A stretch of 64,000 bases of DNA from Fragilariopsis cylindrus CCMP1102 (taxonomy: Eukaryota > Bacillariophyta > Bacillariophyceae > Bacillariales > Bacillariaceae): contig FMBT01000359.1 of assembly GCA_900095095.1 (NCBI GenBank), positions 177,671 through 241,670 of the forward strand, written 5' to 3'. A model generated the notes under the pieces. That model saw only the letters and a program-made list of their open reading frames with translations. It ran no database searches and had not been told where the DNA came from. Shown piece after piece: positions 53,380-64,000 of this stretch (positions are counted from its first letter, which is position 1; every line of letters begins with the position of its first letter). The translations under genes were made by a program, and so were the position numbers.

Positions 53380-56226
53380 TTAAATATTTTCGTTTAATGA
53401 TGGACCTTCAAGCTCAAGCTTGACATTCAAGGGAGCCCTGTCTGTACATCCACAACTAACCCACACTCGAACAAAGTTCTTGATCAAAAGTTCATTCCAT
53501 TGTTCGCCCTTATGTCGCTGTGTGCGTTTCAAATTGATCCTCCTTCCCATATTAGGAACCTCGAAGGCTTTGTATTCAATCCAGTCTTTGTGTTCATCGA
53601 GAAAAACTACAGCAGAAATTCCCATTGCTGGTAGAAATAGTGTAAAAGCTGTATTCCCAACAGACATGACAATTCCGAGTTGTTTCTTTTTGGGAAATCG
53701 TCTCAAGTATAGCGCAAGAAATACGGCATCGCTTCGTTCTTGTGCTTTTCGGGACCCATCTTTCTTTTCATTACACGTATTACAAATTGCGCCAATTTCT
53801 TTCACTTCCATTGGAAAGTCCTCGACAGCCTCACTGCCTTCAATGCTGGCCTGCAATAGACGATGGACAATAACATCTGCATATCGTCGGATGGGACTGG
53901 TAAAGTGCGTGTAGTAAGGGATATGTAATGCAAAGTGCGCCCATCCTTCATCGGAGATTTCGCCAGCTGCAATGTAATTCGCTGGTTTCATCGGAGTTTT
54001 TAATAATTCTGTAATACATTGCAATAGAATCGGATCTTGGCATTCTCTGCCAAGACGATTCAGCGATCGTTGAAGGGATTCAGAACTTTCAATGTCGATA
54101 TTAAAACCTATTGCTTCCATGGCCAAATCGGCAGCCTGTTGAAGACCCTCAGGGTTAGGTGGTTCGTGGTTGCGTAAGCAAGCTCGAGGACCGGTGTGTG
54201 TAATCAGCCTCTGGGCGACTAAGTAATTAGCCAAAAGCATGTATTCTTCGACGAGTTTATTCGAGTCTCGAATCGGGTATGGTTCGCATAAGAGGGGCGT
54301 CTCGCGATCGTCATCCAATTTGAAAGTAAGCTTGACGGCACTGAGTGCAATCGCTCCATTCTGGAACCGCAATTTACGTCGAGCTTGTGCAATTTCGTTC
54401 ATGAATTTTACATCATTTGCAACCTGACTGGTTGTATGTCCTCCGGTTGGTCTACGACTAATCGGCCAAAGCTTTTCGTCGATTTCGTTCTCCCCAGGAT
54501 ATGCTACTTTATTCTCGATAATATTTTGAGCTGTAGAATAGTCCAATCGAGCACATGATTTGATAACAGTACGTCCGTACCATACCTCTTGGTCTTTGAC
54601 GAGACTTCCATCACGATTCATCTTCCACACACAAGAAAAGGCTAAACGCTCTACGTTTTCATTGAGACTACATGCAACTTCACAAAGAGGTCTTGGTAAC
54701 ATCGGGACCGTTCGATCAACTAGGTATACGGTTGTGCACCGTCTTTGTGCCTCTATGTCAATCTCACAATCAGGTGGTATAAAGAAAGAAACGTCTGCAA
54801 TATGAACTCCGATTTCAACTTGCCCATTTCCAAGATCTGTGACGTGAAGAGCATCATCCAAATCCTTAGCGGTTGTAGGATCGATGGTGAATATTCGTTG
54901 ATTTCGATAATCTTTTCGTCCCCTGTACATATCACTTGTAGGTTTCCAACCCGATTCGGTTCCGACAGAGTATTGTCCCGAGGCGACAACCTTTTGACTT
55001 TCTTCAAGGACGTGCGTGGTAAATTCTCCGTGGTCGACTCCAAACTCCATCAACAGTGCCTGTGTCTCATCTTCAATGTTTCCTGTGAGACCAAATTGTT
55101 CGACGTGAGTACAGGGAGGCCATTTAAAATGTTCCGACCAAGATCCGTAAGTGTACTTGGCTGAAAAGATAGAACCTTCGGGAGCGTCCTTGTACTTTTC
55201 GGCGACATCATTCGAGAGACGAAATTGTTGCATACACTTGTTGTTCGAGGATGTCAATAGGGCGGTTCCGCTATACAACCGTTTGATGGTTCCAACAACC
55301 CGCTTGGTGGGCATGGTATTCTTGGGATCTTGTGCCTCGTTGGGACGAATCTCATTTGGGCATTGTTTGGGAAAAACAACTAGAACAACTCGTCCATGTC
55401 GTTGATCTTTATCAATTGCAGACGAGGATGATGATTCCGTCTTGGGGATATGCCTTTGACGGGTTAAAGGCACAACCGGATCCCATAGATTGACCTGATC
55501 AAGATCGTCCTGCCACCAAACATCTTCATTTTCGTCACCTTCAGTTGAATCCTCAGCTTGTTTTTGTTCTAGAACATCATCATTATTCTTTATTTTGTTT
55601 GCCACAACCTCCTCCTTGTTTTCATGTTTACATTTTTTTTCATCATCATCACATTCCTCCTTCTTTTCTTCCTCACAAGGCGGTAAGAGTTCTACAAATA
55701 CTACATCTCCATCTAATGCTCTATTTCGTTCCATCGGTCCATCCAAAACAACGTCTTTAATTTGTGATCCACGATCGCAAGTACAAAAAGCAGCTGCGTC
55801 ACGCGATGGCAAACCTCGTAAGGTTCCCCGGATAATGTTTGGATCTTTGGCATTGTATCTTGTTAAACACTCTTCCATCGTAAGATAGCGAGGATAAACG
55901 GTGGATATAGGAGCGGAACCATTGGAAGAATTGGAAGAACGATAGTTCGTCGGCCTTGTGTTACTAGACGACGACGACGACGACTGTTTCTCACCTCTTC
56001 CTCTCCGTCCTCCTCTACCGCCACCTTTATTATAGTTTCCCCTCCCACCATTTCCTCGTCGACCACCACCACGACCGCATCCTCCACTACCTTTATTTTC
56101 TGTCCTAGAGGACTCATTACTTTTATTTGCCTCCATTTTGGTGCCTTCGATTCGATTCTCTTGATAGTCTTGCTTTCTAAAAATATACCCTATGCGATAA
56201 TTCTCACTTTCCCTATCTGCGTTCAA
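53380..56226 (-). CDS. DIS3L2-like 3'-5' exoribonuclease (RNB family)
   Basis: 948 residues, one uninterrupted exon. No PIN domain, which separates DIS3L2 from DIS3. An RGG/GGR-rich segment (about 48-78), cold-shock domain 1 (about 128-180), an acidic insert, and cold-shock domain 2 (about 305-375). The RNB catalytic domain runs from about 440 to 790, with Asp449, 455, 457 and 458 in TIDPTTAKDLDDALHV and HFTSPIRRYADVIVHR near its end. An S1-type domain (about 860-930) completes it. Expected to degrade uridylated cytoplasmic RNA. ATG at 56,226 chosen; MEANKSNESS at 56,136 is an alternative. Confidence 0.93.
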   Translation of the reverse strand: MNADRESENYRIGYIFRKQDYQENRIEGTKMEANKSNESSRTENKGSGGCGRGGGRRGNGGRGNYNKGGGRGGRRGRGEKQSSSSSSSNTRPTNYRSSNSSNGSAPISTVYPRYLTMEECLTRYNAKDPNIIRGTLRGLPSRDAAAFCTCDRGSQIKDVVLDGPMERNRALDGDVVFVELLPPCEEEKKEECDDDEKKCKHENKEEVVANKIKNNDDVLEQKQAEDSTEGDENEDVWWQDDLDQVNLWDPVVPLTRQRHIPKTESSSSSAIDKDQRHGRVVLVVFPKQCPNEIRPNEAQDPKNTMPTKRVVGTIKRLYSGTALLTSSNNKCMQQFRLSNDVAEKYKDAPEGSIFSAKYTYGSWSEHFKWPPCTHVEQFGLTGNIEDETQALLMEFGVDHGEFTTHVLEESQKVVASGQYSVGTESGWKPTSDMYRGRKDYRNQRIFTIDPTTAKDLDDALHVTDLGNGQVEIGVHIADVSFFIPPDCEIDIEAQRRCTTVYLVDRTVPMLPRPLCEVACSLNENVERLAFSCVWKMNRDGSLVKDQEVWYGRTVIKSCARLDYSTAQNIIENKVAYPGENEIDEKLWPISRRPTGGHTTSQVANDVKFMNEIAQARRKLRFQNGAIALSAVKLTFKLDDDRETPLLCEPYPIRDSNKLVEEYMLLANYLVAQRLITHTGPRACLRNHEPPNPEGLQQAADLAMEAIGFNIDIESSESLQRSLNRLGRECQDPILLQCITELLKTPMKPANYIAAGEISDEGWAHFALHIPYYTHFTSPIRRYADVIVHRLLQASIEGSEAVEDFPMEVKEIGAICNTCNEKKDGSRKAQERSDAVFLALYLRRFPKKKQLGIVMSVGNTAFTLFLPAMGISAVVFLDEHKDWIEYKAFEVPNMGRRINLKRTQRHKGEQWNELLIKNFVRVWVSCGCTDRAPLNVKLELEGPSLNENI

Positions 56227-56730
56227 GTCTTAACATACAGTTTCTGACTGACTATTGAGAAGTAATGCAAGAGTTTTAACCCCAATATAGTAAAATATAG
56301 AGATGAACTTCCTCACAAGTGTGATGATCGAAACCCATGTCACATGCAACAGCTTTCCTCACATCGCTCGATCCTTCGAATCGAATCATCATCTTCCATC
56401 ATCTACAATTTTTTTTTGAATTTCGTCATGATTGATTCCTTACTTAAACTTGACTAGTTCGATTAAAAACTAACTTAGCCGAATTCATTCACTTTTCCTA
56501 TTCACGAAGGCAAACGAAATAAATTGCGGACACAGTACGTACGGCATACTGTACACGCCAATCGAATCTAATTCAAAATCTCAAGTTTTTGTAGAAAAAT
56601 CCATGATAAACCGTAGTGAAGTAAGTAGCACTACATGTTGACCTGAGTGTTGTTCAGGTATATCTCTCTCATAGCGTTTCTATTGATACCATTACTATTT
56701 GTACCATTTTCATATAGAGATTCATTCATT

Positions 56731-57813
56731 ATGGCACCAACGCAAGCACAAAACAAGGCTGCTAGAGCGAAGGTCCTAGCTGGTGGCAAACCAGCGAAGG
56801 CTCGAACGCAACGCTATCTGAAGTCGATCGCACCTCAACTCAGAGAGAATTCCAAAAGCACGTTGTTGTTGAAAGGAATAAAATGTAGTCAGGCTATGGG
56901 TAATCTTTTAAAGGACATGAGAGCTATGCAGGCACCCAATGCAAAGTTACTTTCAAAGAAAAATCAAATTGTAGCCTTCGATGATGTCCAAGGACAACAA
57001 TCGCTAGAATTCTTAACAACCAAGAACGATTGTGCTCTTTTTGCATTAGCTAGTACTAATAAGAAAAGACCAAATAACTTCGTTATGGGAAGAACATTCG
57101 ATCATCAAATTCTAGATATGGTAGAGCTTGGAGTGCTTCGTTATAAGAGTATTCAAGATTACGGTGGGTCCGTCCCAAAGAAACGTGTTGGGTCGAAACC
57201 TCTTATGTTATTTTTAGGTGATATTTGGCAAAATGATTCTAACTGTCAGAAACTACAAAACTTATTGATTGATTTTTATCGAGGAGATGTCGTGGACAAA
57301 TTAGTTGTATCGGGAATTGATCATCTACTCGTATTTGTTGCAACTCAGCCACAAGATACGTCCGATTCGTTAAATCCAAATCTCGACAACACAGCAAAAT
57401 TAATAATCCACCAAAATACGTACTTTTGTAAATTGAAGAAGGACCCGAATGATCCATCCTCTAAGGTTCCCGTACCATATCTTGTACCCTGTGGACCTGA
57501 TACGACGATGCAGATCCGTCGTACACAATTCGCTGAACCAGATTTGTGGAAAGCATCCTTGAAACAACCGACCAGTCTTAAGAAGAAGAAAGTTAAGAAT
57601 CATACTACTAATCTATTCGGAGAGGTTATTGGGCGTTTACATATTGAACAGCAAGATGTTCTCAAGATGGGTGGTCGTAAGGTTAAGGCTCTTAAGAGAG
57701 CAGAGAAGACTGCCGCACAAGAAGAAAAGGATGCAGTAGAGGCAGAGCTTAACAAAGAAAAAGGAGAATTAAATGAAGAATTTAAACAGACCTATGGCTT
57801 TGAAGACGAATAG
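56731..57813 (+). CDS. RPF2: Ribosome production factor 2 (Brix domain)
   Basis: Nucleolar assembly factor that with RRS1 recruits the 5S RNP to pre-60S particles. The ATG at 56,731 (MAPTQAQNKAARAK) gives 360 residues; the open frame extends upstream only through a non-ATG codon into a hydrophobic stretch, so it is not used. Brix-domain features: an N-terminal basic segment (RTQRYLKSIAPQLRENSK), KKNQIVAFDD, CALFALASTNKKRPNN, GRTFDHQILDMVELG, a central LGDIW and QNTYFCKLKK, then a GPDTTMQIRRTQFAEPDLWKAS-type end. C-terminal Lys/Glu tail. Divergent from the DIS3L2-like gene (about 500 bp apart). Confidence 0.95.
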   Translation: MAPTQAQNKAARAKVLAGGKPAKARTQRYLKSIAPQLRENSKSTLLLKGIKCSQAMGNLLKDMRAMQAPNAKLLSKKNQIVAFDDVQGQQSLEFLTTKNDCALFALASTNKKRPNNFVMGRTFDHQILDMVELGVLRYKSIQDYGGSVPKKRVGSKPLMLFLGDIWQNDSNCQKLQNLLIDFYRGDVVDKLVVSGIDHLLVFVATQPQDTSDSLNPNLDNTAKLIIHQNTYFCKLKKDPNDPSSKVPVPYLVPCGPDTTMQIRRTQFAEPDLWKASLKQPTSLKKKKVKNHTTNLFGEVIGRLHIEQQDVLKMGGRKVKALKRAEKTAAQEEKDAVEAELNKEKGELNEEFKQTYGFEDE

Positions 57814-58677
57814 AAAATATTTATATAAATACACTTCTGAATCAATTTATCTTTTGTTTTATTATAATATAATATTTTATTATAATATAATAACTGTACT
57901 TTGAATGAAATAAATAAGATTATTATAAATGGTATTATGTGACTATTATACGTGTCGTATCTATAAATTAACCTCTAAATCAATTTATCTTTTATTACAA
58001 TAATTGTACTTATAATTCCGCGCTAAAGATAGAATAATTTTACAAAGCACAAACAAAGATGATAGATTATTTAGACGAGTGTTCGGAAACAGGAGGAAGA
58101 TAATGGTAATATACATCTCGACTCTGACACCTTCATCATGTTGATATCGTCATCTTCGGCTACTATACCGAATTGGAGACTCTAGTCCGAAAGTTGATAT
58201 GTTCTTCATTGTCGATACTTAAGATAAAACGAATACAGTAGTATGAACACAAAAATAAAGACTTACGTTATAATACAACTACGTTGATTTGTTTGCTCTT
58301 TTCTTTTACCAATAAAAGTAACCCAATCCTAACTAATCAAGAAAAGAACGAAAAAATAATGAGATATTCAGTGAGTAATGATCCAAACTTTGTCAGTGCA
58401 AATAACAAAATAAATAAGGAAATATTATAGGATATTGCTCAGAGAGTATGGTCGCATTTCAAATTCATCAATGTATTTAGGGTTACCCCATGTATACGAA
58501 CCAACGAGCTCAGTTGCAGAACAACCCGGCTCAAGAAGATTCGTTGGTGCAACAAGATTATTCATAATCATCGCAATATCAAAAAATAAAGTAAAATAAA
58601 CACGAAGTCCGATGGTTTATCAAGTAGTACGTATCTAGAACGAGAGACTTACATTATCATATCATTCTCGAAGATGA
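57814..58677. other. AT-rich convergent spacer
   Basis: TTATAATATAATA-type direct repeats at about 57,860-57,890, just behind RPF2. No gene seen. Confidence 0.55.
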
Positions 58678-60282
58678 TCATAGTTGTGGTGAAACATGTT
58701 CAATAACATTGGACAGGTCTTCAGTACGAATGAATTCTTTATCCAAAACTTCATCCGGGACTATCCGTAGGGCCGAAATAAGGACAAATGCTGGACCACA
58801 GTTACGGATTCTCTTATCCGCAATCAACTCTTCGCATTTTCGACGGAATGCTTTACTTGTAGACAAACCAAAAAAGAGTCCTAGAATAGGTCTTATACTT
58901 CGTTGCATAACATGTGATGTTATTTTTACCTTCACTTTCCCGCCATTATTATCGATTTTATTGCTATCAAAGTTGCTGGTGATGAGACAATTATTCTTTC
59001 GCCAGTCGGAACAAACCTCACAATAATCCTTTGTTTTTCTAACAGATGGTGACGGTATACGATTTGTTTGAATGTTATCTTGATCATCACAACATCTACG
59101 GGGATATACTCTTTCCAGGTACTTTATGTACTGAGTAAGTACCTCTCTTCGTGTTCGACAGGGATTGCTGTCATCTCCATAAAAATAAACATCACAATCC
59201 CAAAGCAAAGACGGATTGTCCATCACAGCTCGTCCAAGCATACATCCACGTAAGTTGGAAGGTACATTCACTTTTGATAGTGGTACGATGCAGGATCCGT
59301 TCGGATAGTTACATATCGTACAGGGAACCGAATGGTGATTGTTCTTGATATTGGAATCCTTATCCTCTCCCTTCTCTTCACCATCATAGCCGTATGCGAG
59401 ACGTTTCGCCGCTCTTAATCCTGATATGCCTCCATTGATATAGAATTCGATTTTTGGAAAGTCTTCACATAACCGATAAACGATGGGATAATTAAGAGGA
59501 GGAACAATACGATTTTGTATGGGAGATAATCCCTTTAACAAAACCTTCCTTGCATGCATATAGAATTTGTTACAACCAGCTTTGTGTAGACGTTGAATGA
59601 GCTGATGAATGAATTCATAATTTTCGTCATCGTCGATACCAATTCGGCATTTGACTGATATCGTAACGTTATTACTGTTCTTCTTCATACTTTGTATGAT
59701 CTCACATGCTCTATTCACTTTATCATCCTTCATTAGGATAGCACCGAATTCTTTTCCCTGAACTCTATCGCTAGGACAATCCATATTTAAATTGATTTCG
59801 TCGTAGCCGTATTCATCAACGACGATCCTGCTAGTGTAGGCAGTGTGTTCAGGATCGATACCACCGATCTGACAAACAATAGGATGTTCCGTCGAGCGAT
59901 CATAGTCTAAATGGACGTCGACCTTTTCTCGATTGAAAGTACTTGTAGGAGCATCATCAGTAGAAGTACTTGGTGGTGATTTTGACTTTGATTTCGAGCA
60001 GTAGAAAATAGTTTCATCTACAACCATTTCCGTCCACAAGACACATCGCTTAGACAATATTCTCATTAATTGACGAAATTCTCGATTCGTAACTCGAATC
60101 ATGGGTGCGATATGAAGAGACTTTTTGGCGTGCTTTTGCTGGGTGTGCTCTGCTTGCCGCAGTTGCGGTGAACTGTCACCATCGCCGATGATTTCATCGT
60201 CATCGTCAACGTCAACATCCTCACCATGATTGTTCAATTTGTTTCTTTTGGGAGAAGCTGGCCCGTTTCTAACAGTGACCAT
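58678..60282 (-). CDS. tRNA-dihydrouridine(20/20a) synthase, DusA type
   Basis: FMN enzyme that reduces uridine 20/20a in the tRNA D-loop. 534 residues. The core starts LHIAPMIRVTNREFRQLMRI (about 56). Catalytic Cys169 sits in NLNMDCPSDRVQGKEFGAIL, then SVKCRIGIDD, FYMHARKVLLKGLSPIQNR (DusA-specific loop) and EFYINGGISG, ending with GRAVMDNP in the barrel. Bacterial DusA is about 330 residues; the extra length comes from an acidic N-terminus and inserted Ser/Asp/Cys-rich loops (for example CTICNYPNGSC, CEVCSDWRKNNC). The DusA group is typical of bacteria and plastid lineages, so plastid origin is plausible, but no transit peptide is obvious. Single exon. Confidence 0.92.
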   Translation of the reverse strand: MVTVRNGPASPKRNKLNNHGEDVDVDDDDEIIGDGDSSPQLRQAEHTQQKHAKKSLHIAPMIRVTNREFRQLMRILSKRCVLWTEMVVDETIFYCSKSKSKSPPSTSTDDAPTSTFNREKVDVHLDYDRSTEHPIVCQIGGIDPEHTAYTSRIVVDEYGYDEINLNMDCPSDRVQGKEFGAILMKDDKVNRACEIIQSMKKNSNNVTISVKCRIGIDDDENYEFIHQLIQRLHKAGCNKFYMHARKVLLKGLSPIQNRIVPPLNYPIVYRLCEDFPKIEFYINGGISGLRAAKRLAYGYDGEEKGEDKDSNIKNNHHSVPCTICNYPNGSCIVPLSKVNVPSNLRGCMLGRAVMDNPSLLWDCDVYFYGDDSNPCRTRREVLTQYIKYLERVYPRRCCDDQDNIQTNRIPSPSVRKTKDYCEVCSDWRKNNCLITSNFDSNKIDNNGGKVKVKITSHVMQRSIRPILGLFFGLSTSKAFRRKCEELIADKRIRNCGPAFVLISALRIVPDEVLDKEFIRTEDLSNVIEHVSPQL

Positions 60283-62364
60283 CTATCTCGAGAATTTATC
60301 CTTCCTTTCATGAAAGCTTGTTTGCTAAGCTTTTAATTTGTTACGGGGTAGTCGTTTCTTCACGGTATGAAGCATCAAACGCACTGCATCAAAAGAAGAA
60401 GTAATGGAGTAAGTTACATGATGGTTTGTCTAAATGTGTGGTGGCGAGACTATTTAGTCATGCGGGAGTAAAATAGGATCTTAACGGTATGTTAGAACGT
60501 TTGAATGTAAAGAAATTAGATATCTTTGGTCACAAAGGAAGATGCTTCCCCACAGCCACTTCTTTTACATATGGGTACAGATGGCTCAACTCATACAAGC
60601 GGCTCATGTGGTTATAATAGAAAATAACCACAAAGTTTGTTCTTCAGCAGTTAAACATACATGTTATTATTTTGTTAGTTTTTTAACAAGGTGGTTCGCT
60701 GAATTTTTTATAGTAAGTATCACCAGTACAGCTTGCAGAAACAAACTACATCGGGCTCATTGATCCGCTAACCAACAAATCATTTGAAATGCTATTAATC
60801 AAGGAGTTTTGATTGGTGTATGTGGTGTAGCCAGTAACAAGCTCTCCACTCCACCAAATCACTCTTGAATCAAAAAGGAAATAATGAAACACCACACACC
60901 TATCGGTACGAAGAGACATTTTTGTCTTTTTTTCATGCACCATTTGAACCTCATCATCATAACAATTGGTCTATAATGCTAGCAGAAGCAGAGGACCAAA
61001 CAAGGAATTGAACTGCCACTCACCACACCTCTCCTCTCTTCTGATTTGCAGCTGTTATTTAAATGATTGAATTTTAATATATATAAACTTGATTTCTTGA
61101 AAAAAACATGTCCAGCATACCCATTGATAATGGATCCTATTTCAAGGTTCTAATAATACAACTGACTGGACAATTAATTAATATAACAATGATGATAGAC
61201 ATTTCCACTTCTGTATTACTAATTTATCTATTTGTCTATTATTCAATTTGTAATCTTCCTCTCATATGCACCCCTTGTGGCGACTCTAAAATAGGACAAT
61301 AAAAAGCCAACCTGGAGCATGATTCCTCAATATACTGATCTAGTCATGAGAAGCAGAGGAATGAGTTAATGGACCTCAGAGACAAAAACTTTTGGAAAGG
61401 CACAAACAACAAAGCTCAATGCCTCATCTCTTTTTCAAGATTATCCAGGAGCAGATTGATAAAGGTATCCTGGGAAAGTTTGACCACAGAAATAACTACA
61501 AGATAATCCTGCAATTGCTCTGTCACATTAAATTCTTCAAGCTATTGAAAATAATGTTAACATCTATATGCAGTTCAAGCAAAGTAACTGGCATGGCAGT
61601 GCTTAGGTAGGGAATGTACCAGAAAGTCTTTCACTTTCACACTGTTACACATCACCACCTGCAAAAGCCCCCAAACCAAGGAGTTCCCCTATGCTATGAC
61701 AACCAACAACATTAGAATTAAAAAAAATCACCAAATGCCCAAAGACAAGTTATACTATCTATCTACAGTACAGTAATTGACAATGGATTGTTATTTTTCT
61801 TAAAAAAAAAGCCAATGTTGTTCAAAAATTTAACGAAAAAGTTGACGTTTTCTTACAACACCCCTTTTGAAGTGTGATGGTTTTCTTGCTTGGGGATTTA
61901 ACACGAGTGCGAACTAGAAAAAGGGAGATAATCGGCGAATATATCGCTATGTAAAACCAAACCATGAAAACCACAAGGTACTTTCTCGTGGTGTTTTGGT
62001 TTTGGCACAACGTTTAAGATGTATTTATTTGACGGGGGGTCATTTTCAATTCCTACATTTATCGTCCCTTCCGAAATACGATTTAACTCATCATCATTTT
62101 TAACAACAACAACATTCTCATCTTTTATAATATCATATTATATTTTGTCATAAAGCAAACAAACAAACAAACAAACAAACAAAGAACGTCACCTACTGTA
62201 TCTACTCTTTCGATAGGCCCTCATTTTGTTTTGTCTCGTTTAACTACTACTACTTCTGCGCTTCTTTCAATAGCTATTCATTGAATACAGATCAAAGTTG
62301 CCCTCCAATCCCGGCACCACTTCAGCAACAAACAATAGAGAAAAAGAAAAGAAAGAAAGAAAAT
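60283..62364. other. Long intergenic region
   Basis: AT-rich, with an (AAAC)n tract at about 62,157-62,183 upstream of the next gene. Several 60-73-codon frames show no recognisable content. Confidence 0.5.
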
Positions 62365-63997
62365 ATGAATTATCTCGGTTCTGATTTTAATAGTTCTGGT
62401 TCGGTGATGGCGAAGAGTGATTTAACTGCAGCTCGAACAAAACGTGGTGAATGTATCACCTGTGGACGGAAATGTTATAAGAAAAAATTGTTTAAAATGA
62501 TACCAATTGATGAACCAGGCAAGGTTCTCAATGGCCGATGTTTAAATTGTAAACCATTAAAAACGACGAGGAAGATGAATAATCCTCCTCGTCGTTCCAA
62601 CAGTCACAGCAGTAAAAACAGTCATCAGTCACATCACTCGTATGTATCACATTCAAGCAAGCATCATCATCATCATCATCACAAGAAACAACATCAACAT
62701 CAACAACAACATCAACAACAAAAGCTCCAAAAATCAACAAGCAGTCAAGGAGTTGGTATTAATGCAGCAGTAGCAACAGCAGCAGCAACAGCAGCGGAAT
62801 GTAAACCGGCAACGTCACAAGAAATTGAAGCATTCAACGCATTACGACGAACTCGATCTACTCCTCCATCGAATTACTATCATCATCATAATAATAGTAA
62901 TAGTAATAGTAATAGTAATGGTAATAAAAACGGTGGTAGTCACACTGGTGGTGGTGGTGGTAGTAGTAGTAGTAGCGCACATAGTAGAGCAACGGCAAAT
63001 ACTGAAGCTCTTACTACACGACCAAGTATTGCAACAACGGCAACAACGAATACGAATAATTCAAGCAATATTATTAATAACAGTAACAATAATCGTAATA
63101 ATAATAATAACAATAACAATGCTAATGATACTAGTGATAATATGTCGACTCGGTCCACTCGGTCAAGTGGGAATACTTCTACTGCGGCATCATTATCCTC
63201 AAGGAAGACAACGTCATCGTCTGCTGTTGCTGCCACAACAACGCGTCCTCGTCTCTCTAACAACAACAACAACAACAACAGACGACGACGACGATGGTAG
63301 AAGCAGAAGTACAAGTACAAGCAGTCGTAGTCTTGGGGGTAATGGGAGTATCACCAGTATTACCAGTCTTGGTAGTAGCAACCATAGCGGTAAACACCAC
63401 AGACAAGGACAAGGACAAGGACGACGATCACCGACTACTACTACTAATATAATACTAATACTAATAAGAAGGACAATAACGGTTCTCAAGAAATTGCATG
63501 GATTCCTCCACCTTCTCATTCCAAATTCGGTGGTAGTAGTGGTGGAGGAAGAAGCGATAACGTCGGTGGTGGTTTTATTCGTCCTCCATCTCGTATTAAT
63601 AGTTACAATTCAGTAACAACAAGAGAAGGAACTGAACAAGCTGCTCTACATTAATGGCAGCACAAGATCCTAATATCAATCGAATCCCATCGAATGATAG
63701 CTCTCGCAGTAGTAATTCTACTCAAAGTGGAGGAGGAGGAGTAGTAGTAGTAGAAGAAATGAAGAAGAAGCATCTGCCACCGATGATTATGATCATCATG
63801 ACAATGATCGTCGTCAGGCTACTGTTGCTGCTGCTGCTGCTGCTGCTGATGCAATGGTACCAATAATGTCTCCACGTCAACAACAGTATACACGTCAACA
63901 GGGGGGTGTATTAAATCGAGGTGGTACATTTTCTGGTACACGATATGGACAAGTTGGTGTTGGAACACATGTTTTACGGAAAGTTCTCGAACATTAA
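62365..63997 (+). CDS. Low-complexity protein with N-terminal Cys cluster, frame-broken
   Basis: The ATG at 62,365 (MNYLGSDFNSS) is preferred over the non-ATG opening at 62,281. Residues ~24-70 carry the segments RTKRGECITCGRKCYKKKLF and KVLNGRCLNCKP, i.e. CxxCxxxC then CxxC, a probable small zinc-binding motif I recall in many diatom proteins. The rest is low complexity: His, Gln, Asn, Ser/Gly and Ala runs. The frame stops at 63,300, but sensible sequence goes on in other frames: RSRSTSTSSRSLGG, then IAWIPPPSHSKFGGSS, MAAQDPNINRIPSND, and finally GGTFSGTRYGQVGVG to a stop at about 63,997. At least three single-base shifts in trinucleotide repeats are needed. Nuclear or regulatory roles cannot be judged. 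Confidence 0.6.
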
Positions 63998-64000
63998 GTT

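Noticed and set aside
56647-56730. N-terminal hydrophobic extension of RPF2
   Set aside because: Opens at a non-ATG codon; the ATG at 56,731 starts the family-typical sequence and a membrane segment makes no sense for a nucleolar factor.
62825-63616. 263-codon plus frame and overlapping minus frames rich in Ile/Val/Leu
   Set aside because: Shadow frames of trinucleotide repeats in the Cys-cluster gene; only short parts carry the true continuation.

Overview
The window is nuclear DNA of a diatom, or a close photosynthetic stramenopile. The evidence is: plastid presequences with the ASAF-type cleavage motif, a violaxanthin de-epoxidase / zeaxanthin epoxidase gene pair, Ty1/copia elements of the diatom kind, PSxxPS repeats, short GT-AG introns of about 110-240 bp, and AT-rich spacers full of microsatellites. 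I do not name a species. No rRNA, confident tRNA or CRISPR array was seen.

Layout. Positions 1-6,000 are nested LTR retrotransposons: a minus-strand copia-type element (gag and 5' LTR visible) sits inside the pol of a plus-strand copia element. Positions 6,768-9,027 hold a frame-broken membrane-protein gene. Positions 11,433-20,929 are a complete 9.5-kb minus-strand copia element with identical 218-bp LTRs and a 5-bp target duplication; its gag start is almost identical to the first copy. Positions 21.6-25.7 kb hold the head-to-head xanthophyll-cycle pair VDE/ZEP. Then come a DUF6816-like thylakoid-lumen protein, an MFS transporter, a subtilase, a type II membrane SGNH-like protein, a methylglyoxal synthase and, at 38.3-44.1 kb, a very unusual five-domain protein. 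Positions 44.1-48.4 kb are a graveyard: PSxxPS relic, a truncated secreted-protein gene, copia relics, and a 583-bp element with terminal inverted repeats and TTAA duplications. The rest (49-64 kb) is ordinary gene space: a DUF7796-like glycosyltransferase candidate, an RluF-type pseudouridine synthase, a DIS3L2-like exonuclease, RPF2, a DusA-type tRNA dihydrouridine synthase, and a low-complexity protein with a Cys cluster.

The most interesting item is the 38,261-44,065 gene: isochorismatase-like hydrolase, FSH1-type serine hydrolase, AMP-forming adenylation domain, multi-pass acyltransferase-3 domain and C-terminal carrier domain in one protein. I know of no described system with this order; it looks like a membrane-bound, NRPS-like acyl activation and transfer machine.

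Caution: many real genes here (VDE, ZEP, the five-domain gene, the 62.4-kb gene) are broken by single-base shifts, often inside homopolymers. I read most of these as consensus errors or allele noise rather than pseudogenes, because the protein continues cleanly in another frame. Long intact ORFs (948, 895, 694 and 686 codons) show the problem is patchy.
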